Below are positions 35,518-44,680 of a stretch of 64,000 nt of DNA, piece after piece. The number at the start of each line of letters is the position of its first letter. The stretch's first letter is position 1. The stretch comes from an uncultured Draconibacterium sp. (lineage in GTDB: Bacteria > Bacteroidota > Bacteroidia > Bacteroidales > Prolixibacteraceae). The notes under the pieces are model-generated. The model did not search any database. It was not told the origin of the DNA and saw only the letters and a program-made list of their open reading frames with translations. The stretch covers positions 1-64,000 of the forward strand of contig CANLMQ010000017.1 in the NCBI GenBank assembly GCA_947492175.1, in the 5' to 3' direction. A program made the translations under genes and the position numbers.

Positions 35518-35988
35518 CTATTTTACAAGAGAATTATTATCATCTATTAATTTTTGTCTTTGTTCGTTCTGGAAGTTTTGTACTCCCGCACGTATTTTGT
35601 CATCATTTAATCCCAATATTTTAGCTGCTGCCAAAGCTGCATTTTTCGGATTAAGAATTACCACCGGAGCAACTCCTGAAGGCATTCTCAAACTTGAATA
35701 AATATCGGCCCCTGCAAAAGAGTCGCCAACAGGCGGACATGCAATTACCGGACAATGTGTTTGCGCGTCAGCAAAACCGCTTAAAGCATTGCTCATGCCC
35801 GCTATGGTTATAAAAACCGGATTGTTCTTTTCCTGTTCTTTGATTATATCGTAGCACTTTAACGGTACTTTATGCGCTGAGGCAATAAAGCATTCCGAAT
35901 TTATATCCAGCTCGTTTAGCGTATCAACAATTTTGTTGGCCCAATCCAAATCGGCTTTAGAGCCCATTATAATTACTACCTTGCTCAT
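35518..35988 (-). CDS. Class II (animal-type) PurE-like AIR carboxylase
   Basis: This 156-aa PurE-fold protein has motifs of class II AIR carboxylase rather than the usual bacterial N5-CAIR mutase: IIMGSKADLDW, SAHKVP, IAGMSNALSG, CPVIACPPVGDSF, SSLRMPSGV and NPKNAALAAAKI. Class I proteins read AGxAAHLPGM in place of IAGMSNALSG, whereas the animal PAICS carboxylase has AGRSNGL and SSLRLPSG. The gene overlaps the end of the DUF4914 gene by about 30 bp, so the two are co-translated. No other pur gene is nearby, so a role outside purine synthesis is possible. Confidence 0.8.
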   Translation of the reverse strand: MSKVVIIMGSKADLDWANKIVDTLNELDINSECFIASAHKVPLKCYDIIKEQEKNNPVFITIAGMSNALSGFADAQTHCPVIACPPVGDSFAGADIYSSLRMPSGVAPVVILNPKNAALAAAKILGLNDDKIRAGVQNFQNEQRQKLIDDNNSLVK

Positions 35989-37918
35989 AATGTTCTATAT
36001 TATTAAATGAATATTCGTAATCCATAGGTAAAATTTCGTTGTACTCTTCCACGCTTGCATTCGATAAACAAGCATCGATAATTTTTTTACCTGTCAGAAA
36101 AAGATCCTGATGCCTGAATTTCTCTAATTCCCGGTGGAAAAACTCCTTTAAAATTTCTGCACCTGCATCGTAACCATCAGTTCCTACTTCTGCCTGATTA
36201 TAAACTTTTAGGAAGCGCGATGGAATTTTGGAAGCCTCGATAGTGAGATAATTTAATTCATATCCCAAAAGCGAACACCTGGCTGGTTGAATCTGATCGT
36301 TTCTAAGTTTTGCTCCACCTCTTCGGGTTAAATATTCCCTCATTAAAAGCTGAGGTTTAAAGCCAACTTTCCAAACACCAATATTTTGATTCGGAACAAG
36401 CGAATAAATTGTTCTTGGCGTATCAATTATTTGCTTTAGCAGAAGATTGGCATGAACGATTCTCTCGCCTGTGGCGAATGGCCAGTATGATCCAACTCCT
36501 TCGCTTTCCATAGTTCCGGTTCCCACAATACTGGGATTGTTGTGCCCACGTGGAGCAACTAATCTCCACAACCAAGCTATAGCTGGCGGCAAAACATGAA
36601 ATAATCCGGCAATTCCGTAAGTAGGATTTTCTCTTGAACATTTTGGTGTTCGTATACCAAAGCTCCGAACATCAACAGAAACCGCCTCGTCTATTGTGTT
36701 TTCAACAATATCGCGGGGCAACACAACTCTTGGATTAGGACAACGTTTACCTGGCTCATCTTCAATATGATCCCAAATAAGTGCAGTAGAATCAGGCTGT
36801 GTATCTATATTAAAAAACAGTAAAGGCTTTTTCGGATTTATTGTGGTTTTCTCCAATACCGGGTCGTCGCCATATTGATTTACACTATCAACTCTTACAA
36901 ACCAGGCATTTTCGGCATCCATTATCCGAAGTTTACCATCGCCCTTTTGAAATGATGGATGGCAAAAGGCCATATCGTCGGCAATAGGTTTAAACGAACA
37001 AAAACGAGGAATTGTAATGTAACGCGATTCGCCGGTAACAAAATTTTCTCCCAAAGACACCAAACCATCTGTTTCTCTCACTATATTCTGGTGCAATTCA
37101 CTTTTACCGCCACCACTGGCTCCCTCATGCATAAAAGTGGTAACAATATCGTAGGGACTTATTGATTGAACTGCCGAACAGTGAGCAGTAACCCATTCTT
37201 CTTTTTCTCCTTGCGTAAGCAGAACGCCATATAATCCTTTTTTAGCACTAGGTCCAGGGTATAGATTATAAGAATAAAGCTCGTGTACATTATCCAGTCT
37301 GTTATGTACAACTACCTGTTTGCCATCAAAATGTGTATGTCTGAAAACCGGAGCAACAAAAATTACCGACTTTACATCTCCTTTTCCTTCCAGTTCTTCA
37401 ATGGATACAATTTCTTGTAACATCGACAAACCCATTGCAAAAAAACCTGCATTAGCCGGCGCAATGGCTATTCCCAAAGAACCAATATTTTTTCGACCAG
37501 CAAAATAAAAGAATACAGCAAGATCACACTTTTTTAACCAGTCAAAAGTTTCCTTCTGTAAATCAGAAAAAGGGTAACCATACTTGTCGATGAATCGTTT
37601 TTTAGCGGTTGGCTTTTCGTCACCGATTGACATGGTGCCCGGATCTCTTCTTCTCATATAAGCTTCTGTGTAATTTACGGCAATTCCGTTTTTAACACGA
37701 TGCACAGTTGCCTCGGTAACAGTACCTTTCCCCTCAACTTCGTAAGTAACGTTAAAGTCCTTATTCTCTTTACCGTTTGTAGCTGCATCGGCTAGTTCTT
37801 CTGTAGAAGAATAGAAAGTAAAGGATTTACATTCATTCAGAACCTCTTCAACATTAGCCGGCAATTGAATGCCTTTTATTTCCAGTTCTTTCTTAAAATC
37901 CATTAAAGGTACGTTCAT
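35957..37918 (-). CDS. DUF4914-like P-loop protein (PEPCK/HPr-kinase-like fold)
   Basis: This 653-aa cytoplasmic protein has no signal peptide. A P-loop MHEGASGGGKSELHQ (GASGGGKSE at 266-274) recalls PEPCK and HPr kinase. Other conserved-looking blocks are FVAPVFRHTHFDGK, LLFFNIDTQPDSTALIWDH, RTPKCSRENPTYGIAGLFHVL and GTGTMESEGVGSYWPF. This matches, as I recall it, DUF4914, a family without assigned activity. It overlaps the class II PurE gene and follows an XRE-cupin gene by about 165 bp. A nucleotide-dependent carboxylation step coupled to PurE is only a guess. Confidence 0.75.
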   Translation of the reverse strand: MNVPLMDFKKELEIKGIQLPANVEEVLNECKSFTFYSSTEELADAATNGKENKDFNVTYEVEGKGTVTEATVHRVKNGIAVNYTEAYMRRRDPGTMSIGDEKPTAKKRFIDKYGYPFSDLQKETFDWLKKCDLAVFFYFAGRKNIGSLGIAIAPANAGFFAMGLSMLQEIVSIEELEGKGDVKSVIFVAPVFRHTHFDGKQVVVHNRLDNVHELYSYNLYPGPSAKKGLYGVLLTQGEKEEWVTAHCSAVQSISPYDIVTTFMHEGASGGGKSELHQNIVRETDGLVSLGENFVTGESRYITIPRFCSFKPIADDMAFCHPSFQKGDGKLRIMDAENAWFVRVDSVNQYGDDPVLEKTTINPKKPLLFFNIDTQPDSTALIWDHIEDEPGKRCPNPRVVLPRDIVENTIDEAVSVDVRSFGIRTPKCSRENPTYGIAGLFHVLPPAIAWLWRLVAPRGHNNPSIVGTGTMESEGVGSYWPFATGERIVHANLLLKQIIDTPRTIYSLVPNQNIGVWKVGFKPQLLMREYLTRRGGAKLRNDQIQPARCSLLGYELNYLTIEASKIPSRFLKVYNQAEVGTDGYDAGAEILKEFFHRELEKFRHQDLFLTGKKIIDACLSNASVEEYNEILPMDYEYSFNNIEHYEQGSNYNGL

Positions 37919-38083
37919 TCTATTATTCTTTTTGAGTTAATTTTAATCCGCTTCAATCATTATTTTTAGCAGCGGCAAAATTAGCAAAGACTTTAGTAGT
38001 ACTTAACAAATAAAGCAGGCCTTAACTTAATTTAATCTTTTCTTAATTTATTAAGTGATAATTAATATAATGAACAAAAAAAT

Positions 38084-38635
38084 TTAAATGTTTGGCGGAG
38101 TTACGACCCAAATGATACGAGATGTTCCTTCGTAGACATTTTTAATTTTATGCGTGATATTTGAGTTAAAATAGAAGCTATCTTCCAACTCCAGCAGATA
38201 ACGTTTTCCTTCTAATGAAATTTCTAGTTTTCCACTAATAAGGTAGCAAAACTCTTGCCCCGGATGTGATGTCATTATCCCTTCGCTGTCTGATCCGGGA
38301 GAAAATTCAACCAAATAGGTTTCCATCTGTTTAAGTGGATCGTGATGAGAAACCAGATATAGCTTTGTTCCTGATTTATTTTGTTTAACAAATTTCTTGT
38401 CAGAATTTTTAATTAAAGGTTGTTTCGACAGAGTTTCATTTTCCCCAATAAGCTCACCAACAGTAGTATGCAAACAATCAGCAATATTTTTTAACGTAAG
38501 AATAGATGGAAAAGCTTTTGCCTTTTCGATTTGCGACAAAGCACTGGAACTTACTCCAACTTTAACAGACAAATCATTAAGTTTAAGGTGCAGAGCTTCT
38601 CTTTTTCTTCTTATTCTTTCTCCTAATCGTTTCAT
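38084..38635 (-). CDS. XRE-type regulator with C-terminal cupin
   Basis: This 183-aa regulator has an N-terminal helix-turn-helix (LGERIRRKREALHLKLNDLSVKVGVSSSALSQIEK, about 3-37) and a C-terminal cupin barrel (about 108-180, with LVEFSPGSDSEGIMTSHPGQEFCYLISGKLEISLEG). The cupin may bind a small ligand, as in SutR and PuuR relatives. It is the first gene of the run that includes DUF4914 and PurE, and probably regulates it. Confidence 0.88.
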   Translation of the reverse strand: MKRLGERIRRKREALHLKLNDLSVKVGVSSSALSQIEKAKAFPSILTLKNIADCLHTTVGELIGENETLSKQPLIKNSDKKFVKQNKSGTKLYLVSHHDPLKQMETYLVEFSPGSDSEGIMTSHPGQEFCYLISGKLEISLEGKRYLLELEDSFYFNSNITHKIKNVYEGTSRIIWVVTPPNI

Positions 38636-38639
38636 TTCC

Positions 38640-39245
38640 GATGTACTTGCTAATCAATTCCCTTGAATTCAATAATTAACTGACAAGATTATTTATTTTG
38701 TTAAAAACATTAATTATTCTGGATATGCTTGATCTTGGAAGACAAATTTAGAATAAAAAATGAAAAAGGCATTAAATACAAATTAATATATTAAGAAGTA
38801 TTTAACTCACCTATGTCCAGAATCACGTATTAGTAACAATAGAAAATCCTTTATACTCTTACTTTGGAGTAAATACATCCGGTCCTCACTTCAACCTCAA
38901 AATTACAAGTGCAATAAAAACAATGTAACAATTACAATAAAAAAGAAAAGAATCCATTTTCAGAATAACTTATTAAAAAGAAAAAAGCGCAGTAAGTTAT
39001 AACTTACTGCGCTTTACTAACTACTGGTTATTAGTAATCAATCAATATTTATTTGACTTCTTCAAAAACAACCACATGTGATTATCAGCTACTTAAGAAT
39101 TCATGGTACAAATATGACACAAAATAATCACCCATTTTTCTACGCCACATCGGTATCATTTCCGCTCTCAATAATATGAAAATACTTAAGAAAAACCGGA
39201 ATACCTTATTTTAGTTTTAAACGCTTTACTTAACTAGTATTTCAT
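38640..39245. other. Intergenic region, no gene seen
   Basis: AT-rich, with stops in all frames I checked by eye. The only clear structure is the perfect palindrome at 38984-39015. It separates the DUF4914 module from the decayed tRNA region. Confidence 0.5.
38984..39015. terminator. Perfect 32-bp palindrome (bidirectional terminator-like)
   Basis: AAAGCGCAGTAAGTTA and TAACTTACTGCGCTTT are exact reverse complements with no loop. A-rich and T-containing flanks allow termination on either strand. No intact gene lies on either side, so it may be a leftover from a lost gene. Confidence 0.5.
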
Positions 39246-39292
39246 TTTTCATAATCATAAGGTCAGCGGCTCAATCCCGCCTCTACACACTT
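39246..39292 (+). pseudogene. Decayed 3' half of a tRNA-Met(CAT)
   Basis: CATAATCATAAGGTC followed by AGCGGCTCAATCCCGC and CTCTACAC reads as anticodon loop, variable loop, T-arm and acceptor 3' strand of an elongator-type Met (or Ile2) tRNA. The 5' half is absent and the T-loop has a C in place of the first conserved T. It is therefore a remnant, of the kind left at integration sites. Confidence 0.5.
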
Positions 39293-39387
39293 AACTACCA
39301 AAGGATTGCAACATTTAATTCTTGCAGCTCTTTTTTGTTTGCACAAAATTTACACAAAAACAGGTCAATTTCTATGCGTCATTCATA

Positions 39388-39413
39388 AGCTGGTTCGAGT
39401 CCGTTTTGGGCAC
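39388..39413 (+). pseudogene. Second tRNA 3'-end-like fragment
   Basis: GCTGGTTCGAGTCC followed by GTTTTGGGCACCA looks like a T-arm, acceptor 3' strand and CCA tail, about 100 bp from the tRNA-Met remnant. No 5' partner is present. It could be an attachment-site half of an integrated element. Confidence 0.4.
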
Positions 39414-39597
39414 CAAAACAAAAAGAGCAACAATATAATTTCCAAGATGTTGCATTTTACTTTCCCTATTGATGTAAATTGACCATTCCCATATTCAAGT
39501 ACTATCGCCCATTGTTTTTATCCCTTTTCGTCTTCGATTTGAATAGCTCAATGAATTCCCGGAAAGAAGACTCCAACAATATGTATCTAAACATTTG

Positions 39598-39804
39598 CTA
39601 ATCTACTTTGAGATTATCCTTTCCCATGTCGATTTGATTATTCATATTCTCAATTTCATTTTTTACTCCTTTCAGGGTTTTATGTTGAAGGTCGATATCG
39701 AAGACCTCGACAATAAATCTTAGAAAGGAATTGGAGGAAACTGGCTTTTTGACTGCGTTATCGAAGTTTTTATGTTTGAATACCGTATCACTGAAACTAT
39801 TCAT
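39598..39804 (-). CDS. Short hypothetical ORF, possibly a remnant
   Basis: A 68-codon frame (starts NSFSDTVFKHKNFDNAVKK) with a helical, charged C-terminal half. I recognise no family. It sits in decayed DNA beside tRNA fragments, so it may be the end of a lost mobile-element gene rather than a working gene. The flanking 39414-39597 and 39805-39945 show nothing else. Confidence 0.3.
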   Translation of the reverse strand: MNSFSDTVFKHKNFDNAVKKPVSSNSFLRFIVEVFDIDLQHKTLKGVKNEIENMNNQIDMGKDNLKVD

Positions 39805-39945
39805 TTTTTTAGGAGATGGATTGAAACTTGCCTGAATAAGTTTTCTTGCTTTACATTAATTTTTGAACTTTTTGGTTATTAAATTTAGAAAACCATCTCT
39901 TAAATTTTATACCAATCTGTCCAAATTGGGCTGAGATTTACAACA

Positions 39946-41331
39946 TTATTCAGACAATATATTAATTAACATATCAGACCTATCTCTCAGTTGTTTTAAG
40001 GTATCCTGGTATTCGCTATTATTTACAATATTGTTAATTTCCAAAGGATCATTTTTTAAATCATATAATTCTTCGTGACCTAAGTCATGCCGGTATCGAA
40101 AGTACTTCCACCTTGTAGTACGAATACCTTCACATGGAGGAATAAACTCCACATCCCACAAATATTCACAGATAAAATCTTTACGATCATGAAGAGGATT
40201 CTCACCTTTAACATACCCTGTAAGACTCTTCCCTTGCCAATCTTCCGGAATATGAACACCCGCAAAATCCAGAATTGTAGAAGGAATATCAATATTCAAA
40301 GCCAGGCCATTTACTTCATAATGATTATTACTTCTTGGATCATAAATAATCATTGGTACACGCAATGAATTATCGTACATTAACCATTTACCTGCGAATT
40401 GTCTCTCTCCTTCAAAATAACCATTGTCTCCCATTAAAATAATGATGGTATTATCAGCTATTCCTTTCTCTTTCAATAGCGCTCTAATTTTACCTATTTC
40501 TAAATCAATACCAGAAATCATCCGGTAATATCCTTTCATGCTGTGTTGATATTTCTCGGGAGTATCATATCGCCAATTCCACCGGGTTCTGTTTATGCCT
40601 TCCCTGACATAAGAAGGTAGTTTCTCAAAATACTTCTTCTCCGAAATTGAAGGATCAGGTATTAGCACATCCTTATACAAACCTTCAACTTCCTTTTGCC
40701 AGAAATACTGTTCTGTAGACGGATTATGAGCATGTGGAGCACTAAAACTTAACGATAAACAGAAAGGACGATCAGAAGGAACCCCTGCAATAAAGTCCAA
40801 TGCCTTTTGCCCGGTGTAGCGGGTAAGATGTACGGTGTCTGATCCAATTGTTTTATAGAAATATCCTCGATAATCTTTCATCTTATCATCCCTGTCATAT
40901 ACCTCACATCGATCAAATAATGATTCCTGAGATTGATATTCAACACCAAATTTCCCAAAGAATCCAGTATAGTAATTTGATTCCCTTTTCAATATTTTAG
41001 GATACGAGTTATTAATAAACTGTTCCTTAATTTCTCCCTGGCCAAAAGTATATCCATGAGTTCTTTCATACAGTCCGGTAAAAATACTGGCCCGGCTTGC
41101 AGCACAAATCGGAGTTGTAACAAAAGCATTTCCAAAATATACTCCTTCAGTTGCCAACCTGTCCATTTCGGGTGTCTCAATAATCTTATTCCCTGAATAG
41201 CCTAATGCATCCCATCGTTGATCATCAGTTAAAATAAATAGAATATTGGGGTCTGATAATTTTGGTTTTGTACATGCTCCTAGTGAAAACAGAAATGTTG
41301 ATAACACCATCAAACGGATTTTTGTATTCAT
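39946..41331 (-). CDS. Sulfatase, formylglycine-type lipoprotein
   Basis: This 461-aa arylsulfatase-fold enzyme has a lipobox ending at C20 (FSLGAC) and metal-binding LTDDQR (D36, D37). The formylglycine site is C76 in PICAASRASIFTG, a C-x-A-S-R variant of the usual C-x-P-S-R. A further metal site is LMGDNGYF. It removes sulfate esters from a carbohydrate. It is the last gene of the second glycan locus. A formylglycine-generating or anSME enzyme must be encoded elsewhere. Confidence 0.92.
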   Translation of the reverse strand: MNTKIRLMVLSTFLFSLGACTKPKLSDPNILFILTDDQRWDALGYSGNKIIETPEMDRLATEGVYFGNAFVTTPICAASRASIFTGLYERTHGYTFGQGEIKEQFINNSYPKILKRESNYYTGFFGKFGVEYQSQESLFDRCEVYDRDDKMKDYRGYFYKTIGSDTVHLTRYTGQKALDFIAGVPSDRPFCLSLSFSAPHAHNPSTEQYFWQKEVEGLYKDVLIPDPSISEKKYFEKLPSYVREGINRTRWNWRYDTPEKYQHSMKGYYRMISGIDLEIGKIRALLKEKGIADNTIIILMGDNGYFEGERQFAGKWLMYDNSLRVPMIIYDPRSNNHYEVNGLALNIDIPSTILDFAGVHIPEDWQGKSLTGYVKGENPLHDRKDFICEYLWDVEFIPPCEGIRTTRWKYFRYRHDLGHEELYDLKNDPLEINNIVNNSEYQDTLKQLRDRSDMLINILSE

Positions 41332-41452
41332 TTGCTTTATGGTTAAAATTACTCAATTAAGATTTAGAGATTAATCAAATATTGCTACTACTCCCAAAAG
41401 AATACATTACATATTCTAGTTTTCTTTATCATTTTACGAATGAATATTTTAG

Positions 41453-43222
41453 TTAAAACTCCTCATTAACTACGATTACCCTATTCGGTGCTATAAAAGA
41501 CGTTTTAACAGTCCCATCTGCAACTTTCTGATGCTCAACCTCAACAACTCCGTACGGTGTAGGAAAAGTTCCTTTCACCCACTGCAAATCACCTAAATGA
41601 GGCTCAATCTTGATCTTCCGACATCCCGGTTCAACAACCTGAACTCCCAATACATATTTTGTCAGCCATGAAGTAGGGCCAGAAGCCCAGCCATGGCACA
41701 GACTATGACGAAACCCCTTGTAACAATAATTGCCATAAGTTGAATGAACATCTGTTTTTCCATCAGGTACCAATTCATCAATCCGATCAGCATTTTCTAA
41801 CCAGTCAATATCAAAATCCTCCCAGAAAGTGGTCGCTCCCAAATCAAGCATTGCACCCCAATATTCACGGATATTATTCATCGCAGTTTGGTAATCACCC
41901 GCCATAGCTTTTGCCTCTAACATGTAGTAGCCATAAAAGGTAGACATATCGTGCACCCCATCCTTTGCTAAAACCTTGCTATTGGCTTCTTCTGGTGATA
42001 CCAAACCGGAAAGAGAGAGTAAAGCCGCAGCCTGTTTTGAACCAGCCATATCCGGAACATGTTTACTCAACTTTTCTAATGTTGCTTCACAAAACTGTGA
42101 TGTTTCTTTATCTCCAAGGATTTCGCTCAATTCAACACCCGCATTAAAAGTCATTACCATCAATGATTGTAACCCGGCATGCACTGCTTCTTCGTTTTCA
42201 CTCGTTGGCCAATCCAAAAAACGCATCCCGTCAAGGTTCTCTTTCCCATCCTTATCAATCTTTGTAGCAAGTTGGTGTAATAAAGCCACTAAATAATCCT
42301 GCTGTTCTTTCAGATATGATAGGTCTCCCTGGTAATAATACCAGTCCCGTTGTATCAGGATCCACCACATTGAATAAGAGCTAATGCCATTCATCCAATT
42401 AGGTAATGGAGTCAAATTACGGGCAAGATTCAGGCTTTTGGGTACAACCTCATTCTTTCCAAAAACAGAATTAATCGTCATGACCTCCGGATGCATATCT
42501 CCCACCCAAACTAAGCGATCCCGCTTGATACCATCCCACAAATAATCCTGCATATTCAGGTGAACAGTATAAGCTCCGGTCATCCATATCTTGTTTAACT
42601 GTTTATCACTACAGGTAAAAGACCCTAGATATGGGATCTCACGATATGTAAATATGGCGCTGATTTCCTTTATTTCAAGCTTGACATCCGGATCGACCAG
42701 GTCAATACGTACAAATCGAAAACCAGTATTTCCAACCTCCATACGCCCCAGCCAGGGAAGTTGCAATACAAAATCGCGCATCGCATGGTCGTTTGTTGCA
42801 CCGTCAGTACCCACATCACTCATGGCCTCGCTCACCGATTCCCCAAAACGGATTCGAACCTTCCCGGCTGGATTGCTGTCCTTTATTGTTGTTATGATTT
42901 CAATACCCCCGTGGATTTCACGGCCAAAATCAAGAACAATCCCCCCTTTGAAAATACTGTCACTTAATAATGTTAAATACCTACCTTCATTCAAATTAGC
43001 CTGGCCAATACCTGACTTAAGTATCGATTCTTTATTTTGCACATATTTCCCCGCAGAATCTGAAATCCAGACAATCCGTTCAGCAGTAATATAACTGCGA
43101 GTTAATGAAGTAGAGCGGATTCTTAAGGAATCTTTCGCATTAAAAACCGGGGGCAGCTGCCCTTTTACCGGTATGATTATACCAATAAAAAAGACAAGGA
43201 GTAAAAATTGCAATAATCTCAT
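41453..43222 (-). CDS. GH78-like alpha-L-rhamnosidase (short form)
   Basis: This 589-aa exported enzyme has a signal peptide (1-21). A beta-sandwich domain contains GGIVLDFGREIHGGIEI and RFVRIDLVD, and the (alpha/alpha)6 barrel contains YLWDGIKRDRLVWVGDMHPE, GATTFWEDF and a GHLW-like region HSLCHGWASGPTSWL. This is the GH78 family pattern, with acidic residues in the D-x-x-R-D-R and W-E-D motifs. It is shorter than the GH78 at 47438-50233, lacking the N-terminal accessory domains. Confidence 0.8.
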   Translation of the reverse strand: MRLLQFLLLVFFIGIIIPVKGQLPPVFNAKDSLRIRSTSLTRSYITAERIVWISDSAGKYVQNKESILKSGIGQANLNEGRYLTLLSDSIFKGGIVLDFGREIHGGIEIITTIKDSNPAGKVRIRFGESVSEAMSDVGTDGATNDHAMRDFVLQLPWLGRMEVGNTGFRFVRIDLVDPDVKLEIKEISAIFTYREIPYLGSFTCSDKQLNKIWMTGAYTVHLNMQDYLWDGIKRDRLVWVGDMHPEVMTINSVFGKNEVVPKSLNLARNLTPLPNWMNGISSYSMWWILIQRDWYYYQGDLSYLKEQQDYLVALLHQLATKIDKDGKENLDGMRFLDWPTSENEEAVHAGLQSLMVMTFNAGVELSEILGDKETSQFCEATLEKLSKHVPDMAGSKQAAALLSLSGLVSPEEANSKVLAKDGVHDMSTFYGYYMLEAKAMAGDYQTAMNNIREYWGAMLDLGATTFWEDFDIDWLENADRIDELVPDGKTDVHSTYGNYCYKGFRHSLCHGWASGPTSWLTKYVLGVQVVEPGCRKIKIEPHLGDLQWVKGTFPTPYGVVEVEHQKVADGTVKTSFIAPNRVIVVNEEF

Positions 43223-43298
43223 TCTAATTTGTGCGTTTTAATATGATGATATAAGTCTAATCTAAAAACAATGGTTGATTATTTCGATGAAGACACTT

Positions 43299-44648
43299 CT
43301 AAAATTCCTGTATCACTTTCTTATTTTCCATCCATGCAACCATGTTTAATACCAGGTAATTCCAATTCTGAAAACCTGCATTTAATATTGGCTCTCCATT
43401 TTCAGGCTGATAACATTCATGTAAAGCGCCAAATCGCTCAAAGTCACGCCCAAACAGCAAAATACTTTTCGATGCCAGCTCTTCTGCTTCATCCTTGAAA
43501 CCATATTTAACCAATCCCATCCAAGTCATATAATTAGATACTCCCCAAACAGGTCCTAACCACGACGAAGGATTTCCACTTGCTTTTAGATTATACATTT
43601 TTTCCATTTTCGACAGTGTCCTTACACCATAAGGGGCATTAAATGTTTTCATGTTTTTGTAATGCTCTTCAACGATTCGTTTCGCTTGTTCAGGAGTTGC
43701 AATGCCAGCCCACAGGGCCATAAACCCCGACCAAACCCCAATCCGCTGTATCAGACAATTATAATTGCGGGGAGCACCGCTGTAAAAACCCCACTTAGAA
43801 TTATCTACCGGGAGTAAATTAAGGTCAACACTATAGAAAAATCCATCCCTTTCATCCCAGCAATGTTCCTGAATAGCATTCTTCAGATTATCAGCATCTT
43901 TTTGATACTGCAACCCAATTTCACTATAGTCCAATTGATTACACAGATAGACCATGGCTTCGAGTTCCTTATACATGAGGCAATTCAAATAAATGGAACC
44001 GGAACTTCTTGGCGGTCGGTAAAAAGTACAAGGATCATTATCTACTCCAATCATCACATCATTCTGCCAGTAGTATAACCCGGTAGCCGCATCTCTACTA
44101 TGATTAGTGTAATTTCCAATAAAATATTGTAACCTAAAAAACTGCTCCCTCAACCACTCAGCATCTCCACCGTTCTCTTTAACAAGAAAGGCTGCATGTT
44201 GAGCCAGACAGGGCTTATGCATATTTTCCACGTAAATATTTTCAGGTTTAACGACTCCTTCATCCGATTCGCGGTTAATCGTTATGGGAACCCAACCATC
44301 AGTGTTACAAAAAGAAAGAAAATTGAGAATACATCCCTGCTCGTAAGCAAGAGCTTCCTTTTTATCTGCGGTAGTACCCACATCAGAAAGTATTTGACGC
44401 AATGCAATATTACTCAGCCATGAATCCCAATCCCAAAGCACATCAGGATATTGGTCGCTTCCAGGAGTTAGAAAAGGATATTTCATGATTCCTCCTGCCG
44501 GTCTCCACATCTCTTTATAATCCAGATAAACTTTTTCCTTAATAATTTTGGTGTATTTTTTATATCCTTCCACGGGTTGCCCAAACGCGAATGTGGAAAG
44601 ACATGCCAGCAAAATGGTCGTAATTAGTTTCACATTGTTCTTATTCAT
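43299..44648 (-). CDS. MGH1/trehalase-like six-hairpin glycosidase
   Basis: About 449 aa from the ATG at 44648 (an upstream TTG frame start is less likely). A signal peptide precedes FGQ at about residue 25. Motifs: PDVLWDWDSWLSNIALRQIL, ENMHKPCLAQHAAF, CWDERDGFFYSVD and GNPSSWLGPVWGVSNYM. These fit the GH63/GH37-related MGH1-type (alpha/alpha)6 clan; the exact sugar is unclear. It follows the GH-A-type gene by 32 bp. Confidence 0.75.
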   Translation of the reverse strand: MNKNNVKLITTILLACLSTFAFGQPVEGYKKYTKIIKEKVYLDYKEMWRPAGGIMKYPFLTPGSDQYPDVLWDWDSWLSNIALRQILSDVGTTADKKEALAYEQGCILNFLSFCNTDGWVPITINRESDEGVVKPENIYVENMHKPCLAQHAAFLVKENGGDAEWLREQFFRLQYFIGNYTNHSRDAATGLYYWQNDVMIGVDNDPCTFYRPPRSSGSIYLNCLMYKELEAMVYLCNQLDYSEIGLQYQKDADNLKNAIQEHCWDERDGFFYSVDLNLLPVDNSKWGFYSGAPRNYNCLIQRIGVWSGFMALWAGIATPEQAKRIVEEHYKNMKTFNAPYGVRTLSKMEKMYNLKASGNPSSWLGPVWGVSNYMTWMGLVKYGFKDEAEELASKSILLFGRDFERFGALHECYQPENGEPILNAGFQNWNYLVLNMVAWMENKKVIQEF

Positions 44649-44680
44649 TATTATTATTTTTATCAATTAATACTCTCAAC

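Noticed and set aside
42591..43094. 167-codon plus-strand open frame inside the short GH78 gene
   Set aside because: Opposite-strand shadow of a recognisable enzyme; no start context or motif.
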